From Panorpa germanica (taxonomy: Eukaryota > Arthropoda > Insecta > Mecoptera > Panorpidae): DNA of 64,000 nt. Below, piece by piece: positions 40,751 to 54,048 of the stretch. Location of the stretch: NCBI GenBank assembly GCA_963678705.1, contig OY783212.1:14136001-14200000 (forward strand), written 5' to 3'. The notes beneath the pieces were generated by a model. It was given only the letters and a program-made list of their open reading frames with translations, had not been told where the DNA came from and ran no database searches. Each line of letters starts with the position of its first letter. The first letter of the stretch is position 1. The position numbers and the translations under genes were made by a program.

Positions 40751-41827
40751 TCTGGTGACGTTTTGAAGTTACACGAGACATATTTTTCATTTTTAATTTA
40801 TATTTTTTTAATTACATTACAACAACTCATACTATTACATTTTATTTCTTTTTTAATGCATCCGGGTCTTTGTATTCAAACCTTTTATATAATTTTATCT
40901 TTACAATGTTGATATTCGTACATACATCTACAGTTGTAACAGTTACATTTTTAATATTACTTAAATCTAGACGTTCTTTATTGTAAAATGTAATCCTACT
41001 TTTTTTTATTTTTCATAAAAGTTAAATGAATAAGTAATGAATGAACTACTGGTATTATTATTTAGTTTTTGTTTACTATACTTTTGTTATAAAGTTATTT
41101 TTGTTACACATAGTGTATAGTAGTGACATCTTGTTTTTATAACGAGCATTAAAAGTACTAAAATAATTTCCAACTCAACACAATTGTGTCAGTATACCTA
41201 AGGTGTAGATTACATATTTATTATGCTTTATGTAAACTACTTGTGTGTGATACCCCATTTTGGATTATTTATAAAAATCAATTTTTAATTTCATCTTTTA
41301 CTAATATATTAATTTATGTAACATGTAAACATTTTTATATTAAATAAACCTAAAATATAGTAAACTATGTTTACCGGTAAAGCTTTCAGCATTGTGGCAT
41401 CTATATTCAAGATGTTAAAGAAGATAATAATTTACATAACTTTCATTTTATTAGTTTTATGAAGTGTAAAGTGCCAAGCAGGTGGAATGGGTCTCATCTG
41501 GTGAAGGGTTGGTTTTTAGTATTAATTATGTCTTCCAGTAATGATCTTAGTTGACTCATAACTACTTAAAGTATATTATCGATCGACTGTTTTCCTACTA
41601 CATACACATTAATTTCGTTTGTTAAGCAGGCAAAATTCGGACAACATAAGTGCCCAAACAATACATTATAATGCATATGCTTCCAGTGTCTTCAGTCTAC
41701 TGAAGGTGGCCACGTAGTAAGGATTCTAGATTGCTTAATATGATGAGGATATGAAACGTGATGGGGAAACTTACTAGATCATTAATATATATATAACAGG
41801 TCTCACAGACACTGTCCCTTCTGTCTC

Positions 41828-41859
41828 TGAGGAGTTGAGGAGTTGAGGAGCCGAGGAGC
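41828..41859. repeat. Tandem octamer TGAGGAGT, four units
   Basis: The units are TGAGGAGT, TGAGGAGT, TGAGGAGC and CGAGGAGC in direct succession, G+C-rich against an AT-rich intron. Confidence 0.9.
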
Positions 41860-42852
41860 TCAGGTCGTAACGTAACAACCTCTGTTCATGTCCCCTGGTC
41901 TTCAGACATGTGGTTACCTACAGAATATGTCTTTTACCCCTTTTTGACCACAAGTTTACGTGTTACGTTACCCAAGAGCTTCTTCCAACTTCTGGAAATA
42001 CTTAGGGATGTTATGGTAGTAACATTAAAATTACTTCTTGCACATGATATATCTATTTGTACGTAACATGTCTGACAAATATAACCTACTTCTATTTGAC
42101 ATATTCAAATTACATAATATACGAAACTTACTAATATTTTACGTATTAAATCTGTAATTGTTAGAGTTTTTCTTACGTATTAAAGCACGTTCTGACGTCA
42201 TTTTTCAAATTAGAATGAGAAATCAATTCTTCTCTTTCCGTTCTTTAATTTTCTTGGTTCGTGATTTGAAATCACGCGACGAACGCAAAACCTGTTATAA
42301 AACTAGATCCACTTACTCATGTTGTTATTTAACGACACCCTTAGCTTTAAAATATTTTATTTTAACTCTCACAGTTTTTTCTCAGCAATAGCAACGATAT
42401 AATCTGTTAACCATCTATTCAGTATTCGAACCTCAACCCACTTATTGTTTCTCTTTTACGATACTTTATCCTTCTAATATTTCTGTTCAAAATGTTTTTC
42501 ACCATTATATAAACTGGGGTCTATCACGATTAGAATCTTAAATATTTTTTAAGAAGAAGAATACCTAAAACCCTTAAACAAACTTTGACACTACACGTTT
42601 TTCAATTGAAAGTTCTGAAAGAAAAAAAAAGAAAGTGTCACCAAAACGCCTAATAATTTATTACATTTTTACGCTTCTAATTTATATATACGACCCTTCT
42701 GGTATTTTACTACTTTCTTTTTTATTACCTACAAATGTTTTATAACCCAGCTGACAATATGGGTTAATCGTAAGGACCACGCAAAAAGCAAGGGGGATGA
42801 ATTTTTTATATGTTACTACATTTCTCAGTTCCTTCTGAGGTATGTTACATTC

Positions 42853-42870
42853 ACGTTTACGTTTACGTTT
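42853..42870. repeat. Tandem hexamer ACGTTT, three units
   Basis: Three perfect copies of ACGTTT occur in the 25.2-kb intron. Confidence 0.88.
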
Positions 42871-45565
42871 TAGTTTTACGTCTTCTTCATCTTGAACGTT
42901 TTGTTTATTTTTATGGACATTTAATTATAACGAACTATTATTTATTGTTTAAGAATATTAAATAATTTGTAACACTTTTTTTATTCATTCACTTTTCGAA
43001 TGTTGTAATTGTTGCATAAAATGACATTTGTTGTATTACTGAATCAATTTCTTTTCCTACAGAAGTTGAGCAACATATATTGAGCGTAGTTAGTACTTGG
43101 ACAGCTAACCGACAAGAGACGCGCTGCGTACACATAGAATATGTATATAGCAAAAAACTATCGTTTAATCAATTAAGTAAGCTATTTAAACGCATAATGC
43201 GAATAATAACTAAGCATATAAAGCTTTACAAGCAATTTTATAAATAATTAAATATTATAAAATTTATTCATTTGTTTCTCAGTAATCGAACAGCTGTCTT
43301 GGCTTAATTCTTGTCGTTGTTATACATGATTCACATTTTATTGTTAAATACATTGATCACCCAGTGACCGAGTTCATTGATGTTTAATGGTTGACCACGG
43401 TGTCTTCGGATTCAATCACCAGATCATAAGCATATTAGAAAGCAAGAATATACACATGCACACTGTATAAAACATTTTAGCAATTATACCTTGTATTGGA
43501 TGACAGGTAGTTGTCACCGCTCTGTTTAAATAACTAGCAAAAAAATCACTAAATGACCATTATTTACACAATCCCGAATTATTTCTTCTGTTACATCTAC
43601 TAAAACCAATACCAACAAACTACACATCTGCATTGCGTCTGGACCACAAAACAGTCTCAGGGCAGGTTTGTCGAACTAACTGCTTCTAAACTTTATTACC
43701 ATGTTGACATCAGCAGACAAATTTGGGTGTTTAAACCCTTTTGAATTGAATCTGATTAACCCTTATCAAATACAGTTAATTATCACACTTTTAACCTATG
43801 TCAAATGTATGATTTAAGCCGCAATTCGTATTTGGTCGATATAACTATAAGATTTATAGGTATATAACTATTTTATATATACATAGGTACTACCATCCAT
43901 ACTCTAACTATTTACAATGCCCTACTCGCGCACAATTTCCGGCCCACACGTGCGGAACTACAAATTCAAAGACTTGACTTCTTGAGATCGTAATATATTC
44001 AGATCACATCGGAATTTCTGGAACTCTCTGCGACCTCTCGAACAACTAATACTCGATAAGAAGAGAGTAAAGCGTACTACACAATGCAGTTAGTTTATAT
44101 ATGTAGGTTGAAATTATGTATTGTTAGAAATTATATACATAAAAATATGAATTATATAATGATATAACAACACTGGTTCAAATACGTGATAAAATATATA
44201 CAATGTGTTTTCAATATTTTGTTATTTAACGAGATGTTAAGATTACGCAACCCTTAAAATAAAATGTAACCCTCTGTTTATTATCAGACCAAATTACCTC
44301 AAAAACAAAAGCTGTAAAAGCCCCAATAAAATGTAGAATCTGATTCTGAAGATAGAAGAGATGTTCACAAAGACAAATATTAAAATTATATCTGCCGGTG
44401 AATTATAAAACGTATTTATATCCTTGAATAAACATTAAAATATTTTATAAATATATTGCTTACAAAGTAAAATACAACAGGAAATTGTTTTCCATGGAAT
44501 GTTGCTGACAATTGAATCGTTTTCCGTTCTATAGCTAGGGTTATAATTAGTGGTTGTTGATTTACTTGTGCGAAAAATCAGTTTTCCAAATCAACGAACT
44601 ATAAATCGTTTTATAATACAATACTAGCAGTTTAACTAACAAAAGAAGGTAATTTAAACAAAGGGTCAATTCATTTCAATAATTCTTTTTTTATTTTATT
44701 TGGATAATAAGTACTAAAAACAGAAATAATACAAAAAATATATTTATATTCAATAATTGATAATAGAATAAAATTGTTGTGTATTATGTTACATTGAATT
44801 TACATTATTATTAAATCTAACTTTGCACTACATGCGAGTGGATCAAAGTTTTACATAACACAAATATATGTTCACTCCAAAAGAAAAATACTGCTGGTGA
44901 ACATAATTTCAATTATAATGTTAATTGTTACGAATAAAAACGGCATGTATTCCTGTGGTATTATCAAAATCACGTTAATATTATTTAAACTATAGTTATG
45001 CGTTATCTTAAAACATAATTGGGACGCTACCCATAATGCATTGAAATTTATATTTACATTCCTCCAAGTATACCTATGTATATTTTACATAACCGAATAT
45101 TAAAGTTCCCCCTTATGTAAAATTTACATTTGTTTTTAAATATGATTTTGTTTTTTTACATTCATTTAATGTTTAAGTTAATTTTTTTCTATATAAGATC
45201 TTGGCATTAATTGTATCCTCTTTTACACCTTCGAATCCAATTAACATTCATATATGACATATGCTAATGTTTTTACTATTATACATGTGTACAATAACTT
45301 TAAATTTTGAGGCAGATATTGTCCAAATTATTCTTATCATAACTATCTTTAGAGGCCTCCTGGGTGGTACCGATCGTAACTTCAAACTACCAAACTTAGG
45401 CGTTGTTAATGTTTAAGACAAATATTCTGCTCTTCCTGTATGTATATTATAATAGCTTATACCCGAGGTGGGCAAAGGCGATTCTTCGGTTTAAGTGAGG
45501 CAAAAACTTAAATTCGAAAAATTATATTATGAACAGTAGTAATACATACAATTTTTTTGTTTCAG

Positions 45566-45635
45566 ACAATTACTGGCACCAAACATAGCCCAGAAGCATT
45601 TTTTGCCGAACGGTGCTGAAACAATATCACATCAG
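45566..45635 (+). CDS. mmd: mind-meld-like ADAM, propeptide exon B
   Basis: This 70-nt exon supplies one base (A) to complete the split Thr codon and then 23 codons. It begins Q-L-L-A-P-N-I-A-Q-K-H-F-L-P-N-G and ends T-I-S-H-Q. The acceptor is TTTGTTTCAG ending at 45565. The donor CAG|GTAAG is close to the consensus. The exon starts after one codon base and ends in phase 0, so it fits both neighbouring exons without a stop. It continues the M12B propeptide of an ADAM of the ADAM11/22/23 and mind-meld type. It lies 25.2 kb downstream of the preceding exon and 3.3 kb before the next. At 23 codons it is too short for ORF-length gene calling and would be missed by such methods. The identification rests mainly on its exact fit between two recognisable exons. 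Confidence 0.9.
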
Positions 45636-48600
45636 GTAAGTTGTATTACCCAAATCTCTTGTTCTTAATTAGTTTGCTATGTTCGAGCACATCTGTTAGA
45701 CTTTAAGTTTTAAGCTCAAAATCTTCTACGAAATTGGATTAAACGTTAATCCTGGAATGCATTTATAAACTTGTTTCGATAACCTATACTTGTTAAATAA
45801 CCAATTCTTCAAATTTTATATTTGTAATAAACTACAGCCTGGAGTTGTGCTCGATACAAGTAATTTTTTTTTAAAACTTACTTTAAACTAATCTAACTTT
45901 ATTTTTCTTAGTGGCATCCATAAATTATGTAACACAAATTTCCTGCAATTCTGACCTCTCTTCCGTACATGTTACACCTTGTCACATTTCTTCTGCATTT
46001 GACGTCACAACGCTTTTGACGCTTGCAATTTATGGAAGGCCCCTTAATAACATTTGCGTTATCACTTCAACTTATACAACATTAAATCACTGTTTCTCTT
46101 TTACTCCTTTGTCTACTATTTCATGTCTTTAAAGTAGAATATTCCGTATTAAAATATTTGAAATAATTATGAACAATTAACCTTCCGTTTGAATGGTGAA
46201 GTACTTTAATAAACCATTGTGAAATGCATCTTTTCGTATACTTCGCTCTTGCAGTGCATTGCAGTGCAACTACTCATTATTAGAACTATGCAAGTACAGT
46301 ACCTCTTGCACTTTACATGTACTCTACGATTTGCTAATCTAACTATGGTTGTTAGCGTAAGTATAAATAGTTCTCCTTTGAGACTTTACTGAATTTATAA
46401 TTGCCCTTACAACGAGTAACTTATACGCGAACAACAGTCAGTACTAATTATACATACTTAATATTATTTTGAAGTACAACCAAAACTTGGCTTGGAAATA
46501 GCTTACTACATATTTTACATGCTGTATACTTTTATATAAATCTACTCTTTATGTTTGTGTACTAATTGTATATATAAATTTTATCCCGAAAAGCTTTAAA
46601 GCTAAATTTTCTATTAGAATAACGATATACATTACATTTCTCTTTTTATAATTTATTAAATTAATTTAATATACATTATTCTTTTGTTTCTTTGAAGTTC
46701 CTAAAAGCTTTTAAAAGCATATAGACGAATCTAATAAATGTTGTGCACATATTCCTTTTTTATGTGAAATCAGAGGCGATTCATGTTAATTTTACATTTA
46801 TTACGAGTACTACGATTACGGTATTTATATTAACAGAAAAATTGATATTTCTTCTACGTGATAATAAATAGAGAAACTCTGAATTATTTCTTAGTAGGTC
46901 TACAAAAGAAATATCAGGCTGTTATTGTTGTAAAACACGTATTTTATTTATTGTACTATTAAAGGTCTATATTATGACCATGTTGTTGGTATCGCCTCGA
47001 ATTCTAAAATAAAAAAAGTCTAAACACACTGCACCGTATCCAATCCGTACTCATATAGTTAATGGCTATACTGCGCTTGTATTGGAAAAGACAACGATGT
47101 TAACATTAATTACAAATTAATTCACGAATGATCTAATTCTTAGAAGAACTGACAAGGAACCTGATCCCAAATCTTTATAGGTGTATAATATATTATCACT
47201 ATTTAATAATACAATTTTCATTTTGAAACTCATTTTTTTTTAAATGGGTGAAAAAATAAATGTCATCTATTAAATGTATTAAACATATTATTTTGTTAAA
47301 AAGAAAAAAATGTATTTTTCTTTTTTTTTTGACGTTTTATAAAATTTGAAAAAAATTCAGTCTTTTTACTTTCAAGACATTGAAATATCTCCAGAGGCTA
47401 ATAAATGTCCATGTTGGGAACATTTCTTATATATATTAGGTATATTATATAATATAGAAGATATAGGACAACCATTTCACTTTTCTAAAGAATAGAGATA
47501 AGAAGAAAAAAAGAAGATTGCCTTTCTTCTTTTTCCTTGTCATAACAACGTCAATATAATGAGAGCGCAATCATCATTTACATTATAATAAGCTTCAACT
47601 ACTCTTATTATTACTTTTATTTTTCGTATTTTTGACGGTTGAAAGTTTTAATACATTCATACGAGTACGAGTATATTAGCAGAATTTAGATTCTATTTCT
47701 TCTATGGAATTTGTTTATATTTTACTGTTGAACTATTTTGGAATTTTTTTTGAACTGTTGGATATTTTACTTACTTTGTTGAAAACAAAGAAAGATCAAA
47801 TTTAATATCTAAAGTATAATATAGCTTTTTCTAAATAAAACTTTAACAAAAACAATTAGAAAAAAAAACCAAGACACAATTTTGAAAATCACTTATTTGA
47901 AAAATTCCTTTCTCTTATCGGAAATTTCGAGAATTTAAAAATAAAATAATGTAACTTAGAGTGAAAATTTTGCATTAAATGTACATCACAAGAACCCTAA
48001 ACCCAAAACCCAAAACGTAAACTTATATATTGTTTAAAGTAATATTCTTTACATAAGGTTACGTTTTCTTATTTATCGAAGTTTCACATAATTCTGTTAT
48101 ATTATCATTAATTAAATGCGAATTAAATTCGGCATATATTTATGTCGAAACATAACTTTTGTTACATTCTATTTATCTAAAGAAAACCTTTGGAAATGGG
48201 ATCCCTTTATAACATTGATCTTCACAACTTTGAAAACATCCTGAATAATTTTTTTTTTCTTTTAAACTGAACTCGTGTGGCACTTTAATTGTACTAATTT
48301 GCTAAAGGTCTGTGGGATCAATTAGATGTGAATATGTTTTCAATTCCTTCATTCCGTTACTTATATTTGTAAAAGACAATTGGAACAAGCAAGGCTCAGT
48401 GGGTATTGGATTCTAAATAAAATTATGAAATACCTTTATTTCCGCTTTACTGTTCTGTTTTCCGAAGTGTAATAATCTATTTATTTATTTCGTCCCTAAT
48501 TTGGACAAATTATTTACTATTTTGTCAAACCCCGGACCGTTTCCTAGTACTCATTTATAATCATATATTTAAAACACGTTCTCTGGACCATATATTTGTA

Positions 48601-48891
48601 TTTATTTAAGTGAATGAATAACAAAACACAATTAATTTGAACAGACCATTGTAGCAATTCTTGTGGTAGTACAATTCCCTCTTGAACAGAACTAGATGGC
48701 TCTCATTGTTTCGGTGTTCCCTGTTCCCTGTTCCCAATTTCCAACCCATTCTAGCCCTTAAAATCCTTAAGTAACCCACTTCCCCAATTCTCCCACAGTC
48801 TCTTCTAGACTGGTATCACTTTGAACATTTATTTATCTCAATATAAACTGTTTTCCAACCGGAGTAATTGTAGTTGGGTTTGTTTCCCCAG
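45636..48891 (+). other. 3.3-kb intron of the mind-meld-like ADAM gene
   Basis: The intron runs from GTAAG at 45636 to the CCCCAG acceptor at 48890-48891. It contains a small MITE (45908..46047), a close pair of overlapping TACGAGTA words at 47660..47673, and a C-rich tract at 48715..48800 with tandem TTCCCTG units just upstream of the acceptor. No additional exon is supported. Confidence 0.85.
45908..46047. mobile_element. Small MITE-like element, 140 bp
   Basis: The left end TTAGTGGCATCCATAAATT is an imperfect inverted copy of the right end, which on the minus strand reads TTAAGGGGCCTTCCATAAAT. The C-ATCCATAAATTATGT style of end and the internal GTCACATT and TGACGTCA words resemble a short repeat that I associate with many arthropod genomes; that is recollection, not a database match. 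The 73-codon ORF starting at 45911 lies within it and carries no known domain. It is located 270 bp inside the 3.3-kb intron. Confidence 0.55.
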
Positions 48892-49038
48892 GAGATCGAG
48901 CACTGCTACTATCACGGCACCGTTAAGGACTATCCTGGAGCCAGTGCTGCCTTTCACACTTGCAATGGAGTTAGTGGTGTTATACACGTGGGCAACGAAA
49001 CCTTCGTTATTCACCCCTTCTACGGGGGCGATTTATCG
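48892..49038 (+). CDS. mmd: mind-meld-like ADAM, propeptide core exon C
   Basis: This 147-nt, phase 0-0 exon has 49 codons, E-I-E-H-C-Y-Y-H-G through F-Y-G-G-D-L-S. It holds the hallmark of the reprolysin (M12B) propeptide: H-C-Y-Y-H-G, then [18 protein letters not shown]. The two cysteines (codons 5 and 24 of the exon) are the conserved pair. N-E-T at exon codons 35-37 is a possible N-glycosylation sequon. The acceptor is TTTCCCCAG ending at 48891 and the donor is GTGAGT at 49039. G+C content and codon use are clearly higher than in the flanking intron. The sequence after the donor (S-K-H-G in the unspliced frame) is not conserved-looking, which supports splicing. In the family this region folds the zymogen and keeps the protease-like domain covered during secretion. 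Two overlapping ATG-started ORFs here are a longer read-through of this exon and a shadow frame. Confidence 0.96.
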
Positions 49039-52000
49039 GTGAGTAAACATGGTCCTAGTCCTATAAAAATATAGGGTGGCTTCAAATCTGTAGTTGTAAG
49101 AAAATCTTATATATTGTAAATATATAAGGATGGTAAAAGAGACTCTTTAAAATGTATTTCTAACAGCCAACAAGCTTCTAAAGTAAAATATACCTATAGT
49201 CTTTTTAAATCTCCAAGGTGCCATGAATTCTACGTTTTATCCCCATTTACAACCTACTTTAGTAGAATAACGTTGAATAACAATAAAGTTGGGGTTTGGT
49301 ATATTTTTAGGACTATTAAATACATTATGTATACATTATTTGATTAACTCACACATTTAGTCTTATTGCAGCTTTAGAAACTCTGTACTTTTTCTGAAAT
49401 GATGAATTTCCGTTCAGACATATTTCTGGATTGTACCATCACAATGGGCTTATGAACCATGTCTTAATTTCTAGAAAACTGTACTATAGTCAAAATCACG
49501 ATAGATCGGCGGTGACTTATACTTAAAAGAGGTTATAAGAGCGGTATAAATTTATAATACGATAATGAATTTTGTCTTATTCGTTTCTATATACATTATA
49601 GAAAAATAAATGAGTCAGTGCTTTTTAGTTATATCAGCAGTTTATACCCCACAACTTGTTTTAAATATGAGTCACCGCCGAACTCTTGTAACTTCAACCA
49701 TATATATAAACCAGCTTACTCAAAATTATCGTAAATAACATACAGCTAAATAAATATTATATTCTTAATCTTCCTGTGTACTTTCACATGTACGATACAT
49801 ATACATATACATATTAGGGTCTTAAAGTTAAATGCCATAGATATTTATAATGGTTAAAGGTAAATTTTACGTATCACATTTTAGATAAGAAAAATATCCC
49901 TACAAGAAATCCGATAGTGAAGTTAGCACTTGCTTTACGTTTGCTTATATTATCCAGGTTTTCATCTGTAACTTACTGCTATTTATACAAGTTCAAGTGA
50001 GACAAATCCGCCAAATCATTTAAATATCTTTAACATGCAATACACAAATTATTGGTTCTCTGTATAAAATATTACTACCAAAAATGAATAGGTAATTAAA
50101 TAACTTAGAATATTAACTTGCAATTTATTTACTAATTTCCTAAAGATATAAAAGATACATATAATTTGTGTAGTTTGAACGTTAAGTAATGGAAAATGTA
50201 AGTAAAAATCATTCCTAATATTTGCGTAAAAAGAAAATTTATAAACTTACGAAATAAAAAAAGTTATTTTAAAGTCGAAAACAAAATAAGAATCTGCATT
50301 ATACTTTTACCGATACATATGTTCGTATTCTAGCGTAGATTTTCAAAACAACATTAAAAAGAAAACTTTAGTTTTTTGTACTTAATGTACTTTTGTTTTT
50401 TATTATATTTATATTATCATAACCCATCAAACTGTGTCTGTTATGTATATTTTACATAAACATATATTACATTTAAATTTTGGAGTCCGACTGATCTAAA
50501 AATATTGTTAAAGGTTTACACTGCTATACCATGCAAACTGACGATTTCTGAAGTTTCTAGACTAGGATCATTAACATTTTTGTCTAGTTTTTCAAGCTAA
50601 GCTTACTACTAGTTAACTAATTGTTAATATTTACGTTTTGACGGAGTATTGACACATTGTAATGTTCAACATAACCTCACTTATTAACATTCATTTATTC
50701 GTGCAATGACTTTGACAATGTGCTCAACAATTTGCAGCGTGTAACCGAGATAAAGGATTTAACGTCTCTCTTTCTCATTAACTGCTGCAAAAAAGGTCTA
50801 CAACTAACCACTTAACGGTTACATACGAATAAAAACGTACTTTTAACGATATGAAGCTAGTACCAAACGTTATACAAACAAATTTGTACAATTGGCAACA
50901 TTGAAACAAACGTACTTGTTCTTAGCTCCTTTAATTACATTTAAATCCAGTGGGAAAAGACTGTGTTACCAAATATACTATCAGAGTTAAGGGTAGTGCC
51001 TAGTATTTCTATTTCCATTTGTATTTTAAGTTAACTGTCAGACGGTTTAATTATATCAGTTAGTTAGTTAGTCCAATGTTATCAGTAACTATTAATGAGT
51101 CCTTTGATTAATTTCACGCGTCCTGATGGTCAAAGTACTTCTCTAGAATAAACAACACGTTAACAAGGCAGTAAGATCTAAAGGATTCTATTTGAATTGA
51201 CCATAGTTGACATAAAAGAATCTGAAATCAAATCACTTCTTGATGTATTTGTATTTTGTACAGTTCGTGAAATAAATGTCATCGCGTTCTGTGATTTATC
51301 TCTTTATTTATTTCTATAAAAAGTAGAATTTAAGTCGTGTTGTAGCTGTATTGACATATTTTACACGTTATATATTAATTCTACTACATATTTTAAACAA
51401 TAATACTTGATAAATATTAATCTTCAAAGAATAACACACAATCTAAACTGTTATACTCTTATATTTCTACATTATAACCTAAAAATTAAATCGTTTTTTT
51501 TTTTCAAATTGTATTTATGTGTTGTGTTTTTTCTACTATCCTATAATATTAGATATTGGAGTGAAGTTACAAATAACACAGATAGAAAAAGTTCTTCCTT
51601 ATTGTGTTTCATATAGGATTCTGTCGGTTTTTGGGTAGGATTTGTCTGGTGAAGTGTAATCCCCAAATGCTTATCTGCGGACACACAAGGCCGAAGAGGA
51701 TTACAAGCCAAAATTATCATGGATATTTGAACTAAGTACATATCGACCCTACACATATCATCAACTATAATACAAGACTATAGGACTATAGAGAAACAGG
51801 TTCGTCCATCTATACATAGATATATACATATAGATAGAAATAGACTAGGGAGAGTCAAAGTTAGTGTTTAAACCATTCAAACGGTCTTTCGGTTATTCTG
51901 TCACATATCTATAATTAGTTGGAATATTCCATAATGAAATGTAACAAAGAGATGAATATGAGTATTACTAACGTAAGCCATATTCATTACAGCATCCCTT

Positions 52001-53673
52001 TACACAGACGGCCCTTTCAACTTCTATTTATTATTTTTAAAACCAAAGTAATATAATTGGTATATCTAACAATAAATTTCTATAACTTTGTGTATTCCTA
52101 TTTATAAATTTCTGTTAACAAATCATAAGTATAACTAATTATTTGACAAGTCAATAGATAGCACTTTATCTCGTTTTTATTATGATTGAAATAGAAGTGG
52201 CTTAAAATAGTGTTTTGTTGAAGCTTAAAAAAAATACCATTCATCTTTTGTTGAAAGGATTCCTTAAGTTAATAATAACTTAATAACACCATTAACTATC
52301 AAAAGTATAGCCAGATATAACGATGGTCGATAACTTTTATTTTGTAAGTTATTAAAAATCGCTACATCTGGCAACACTAGTGCTAGTTTATGACACTTGT
52401 ATATCCGAATAAAACGTTATGTTTATTTTGATTTTTTTTATTTAAGCTTAGAAACTGACTGTTATCCCGTAAATTTGATCATGTTTTGCCACAACAATAA
52501 TTTGTGCTTTAGAAGAATTGTATCACATCACTTAAAATGTTTGTAATATGACATATAGATGGCGTTCAAACGATATGTGTTAACACCTGAATTTCGTGTG
52601 TTGATAAAGCATTGCTTTTTAATTGGAAAAATACCGCTTCCGAATAACACCTGTCAAGCCATTTCTTTGCTTCATATAATACATATTAAAACTTAAATGC
52701 TCGATTATAATTAAAACATTAATTTATAACGATGTATGCATATATTTGCTTCATAATTACGAAATACATACAACAGCTTAATATACAGCGATAAATTTGA
52801 TAATGTCTTCAATTAGTAGCAGTGCATAAATAAACTTATAGTATGTGATGCATATTAAATTATGAACAAATCCAACTTCGCGACATTAAACGGCAGACTA
52901 AGCCCGCGGTTCCATTTTCAAATTATTCATATTCGTAGTTCGCGATATACTGCATGCCTCTATATGCAACAGTCTTACTTACAAATTGAAACACACCTTA
53001 CAACTTTACATGAATTAGAACAGAAGCAAAGAACCTTCGTTCTTAAAATAATCAGTTACAATGAAATAGCATTTGTATATTCCAACATGAGGACTACTTA
53101 AACAAAACGATGATATTTGATCTATTTATCTGAGAAATTGAAAGTGGCATCCATTATAAAAAAGTTCTGCAACCCTGCGCATACGTAGAAGACGGATTTT
53201 AGAACCAGTGAACGAAATACGTTCGAGACCGATGTAACATCGGTTAATATTAGTTTCTTCATTGAATTTTAGTAACATGTTTGAACATGATAGTGACGTA
53301 TGACAAGGTATACGTGTACGACAGGTAACGTTATGAAAAATACGTCACTCATGTCTGAAGTTTATGAAAACTTAATTAAGTACTCGTATTCTAAAGCAAT
53401 TATACTGATAACACAAGCCTGTTGTTTTGGTGCTAGTCTTACGTAAGAGTATAGACAAGTTTAATTTCACTTACAAACTATCAATTACCAAGGAAATGTA
53501 CACAACCGATGAATTAATTTGTTGTAAAATAAGTTGATTAAATAACACTTTCCATTTGTGCTCAACCTTGGTAGTCAAAACAATTGTATACATGGGTATA
53601 TTTTTAATTATATAAATTGTACCAAGGCCTCTTCAATTTTAATTAAGCCTTTAAGAATAAGTACGCCACTGTC

Positions 53674-54048
53674 CAGGGGCGGCCATAGCCATTGCGAGGC
53701 CCCGGGCAGCACATCTTTGCGAGGCACTTGTTTTTTGTATGATATGTAATGATATAATATGTTTATGTAAATTGTAAGTAAGTATTTTTGATGATAATTG
53801 ACGAGAAATAAAAATTTATATTGGAAGTTTTATTAAAGTTAACAAGCACAAAGACGACAAATAATAATGATGATAAACTAAGGTACATGAATGCCTTAAG
53901 AGATATCAGTGATTCTAGTGGTATTTGTAAGAGCGAAGCGCGAGATTCAAATACGTATATAGTAATGAATTTTTCTACTTGGGCTGTTGCGCGAGAATGC
54001 GAGGTCCCGGGTGGTTGCCCTGCTTGCCACCCCCTAAGACCGCCTCTG
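53674..54048. mobile_element. hAT-type non-autonomous element, 375 bp
   Basis: The left end reads CAGGGGCGGCCATAG. The right end on the minus strand reads CAGAGGCGGTCTTAG, a 12/15 match, and both are followed by CCCGGG a little further in. The flanks are CCACTGTC at 53666..53673 and CCACTGCC at 54049..54056, an 8-bp duplication with one mismatch as expected for hAT insertion. The two G+C-rich ends bracket an AT-rich interior with no recognisable transposase; the ORFs across it on both strands appear to be chance. It sits in the 13.3-kb ADAM intron. Confidence 0.75.

Larger units (their letters stand above)
20328..45565 (+). other. 25.2-kb intron of the mind-meld-like ADAM gene
   Basis: The intron is bounded by GTAAGT at 20328 and TTTCAG ending at 45565, and both flanking exons join in frame through a split Thr codon. 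It is mostly low-complexity AT-rich DNA. Supported contents are an (AT)n tract at 23172, a mariner-like end near 29611, a possible minus-strand exon at 26038..26173, and homeodomain/POU-motif clusters near 37.3 and 40.6 kb. Four of the six TGACGTCA palindromes lie elsewhere or in MITEs, but 33257, 37790 and 42193 are here. No confident nested gene was found. Confidence 0.8.

Noticed and set aside
43890..44060. Relatively G+C-rich patch with short frames (for example M-P-Y-S-R-T-I-S-G)
   Set aside because: All frames are broken by stops within about 30 codons and no retroelement motif could be recognised with confidence.
45911..46132. 73-codon + ORF beginning at the MITE
   Set aside because: It lies mostly inside the inverted-repeat element at 45908..46047 and has no coding signature.
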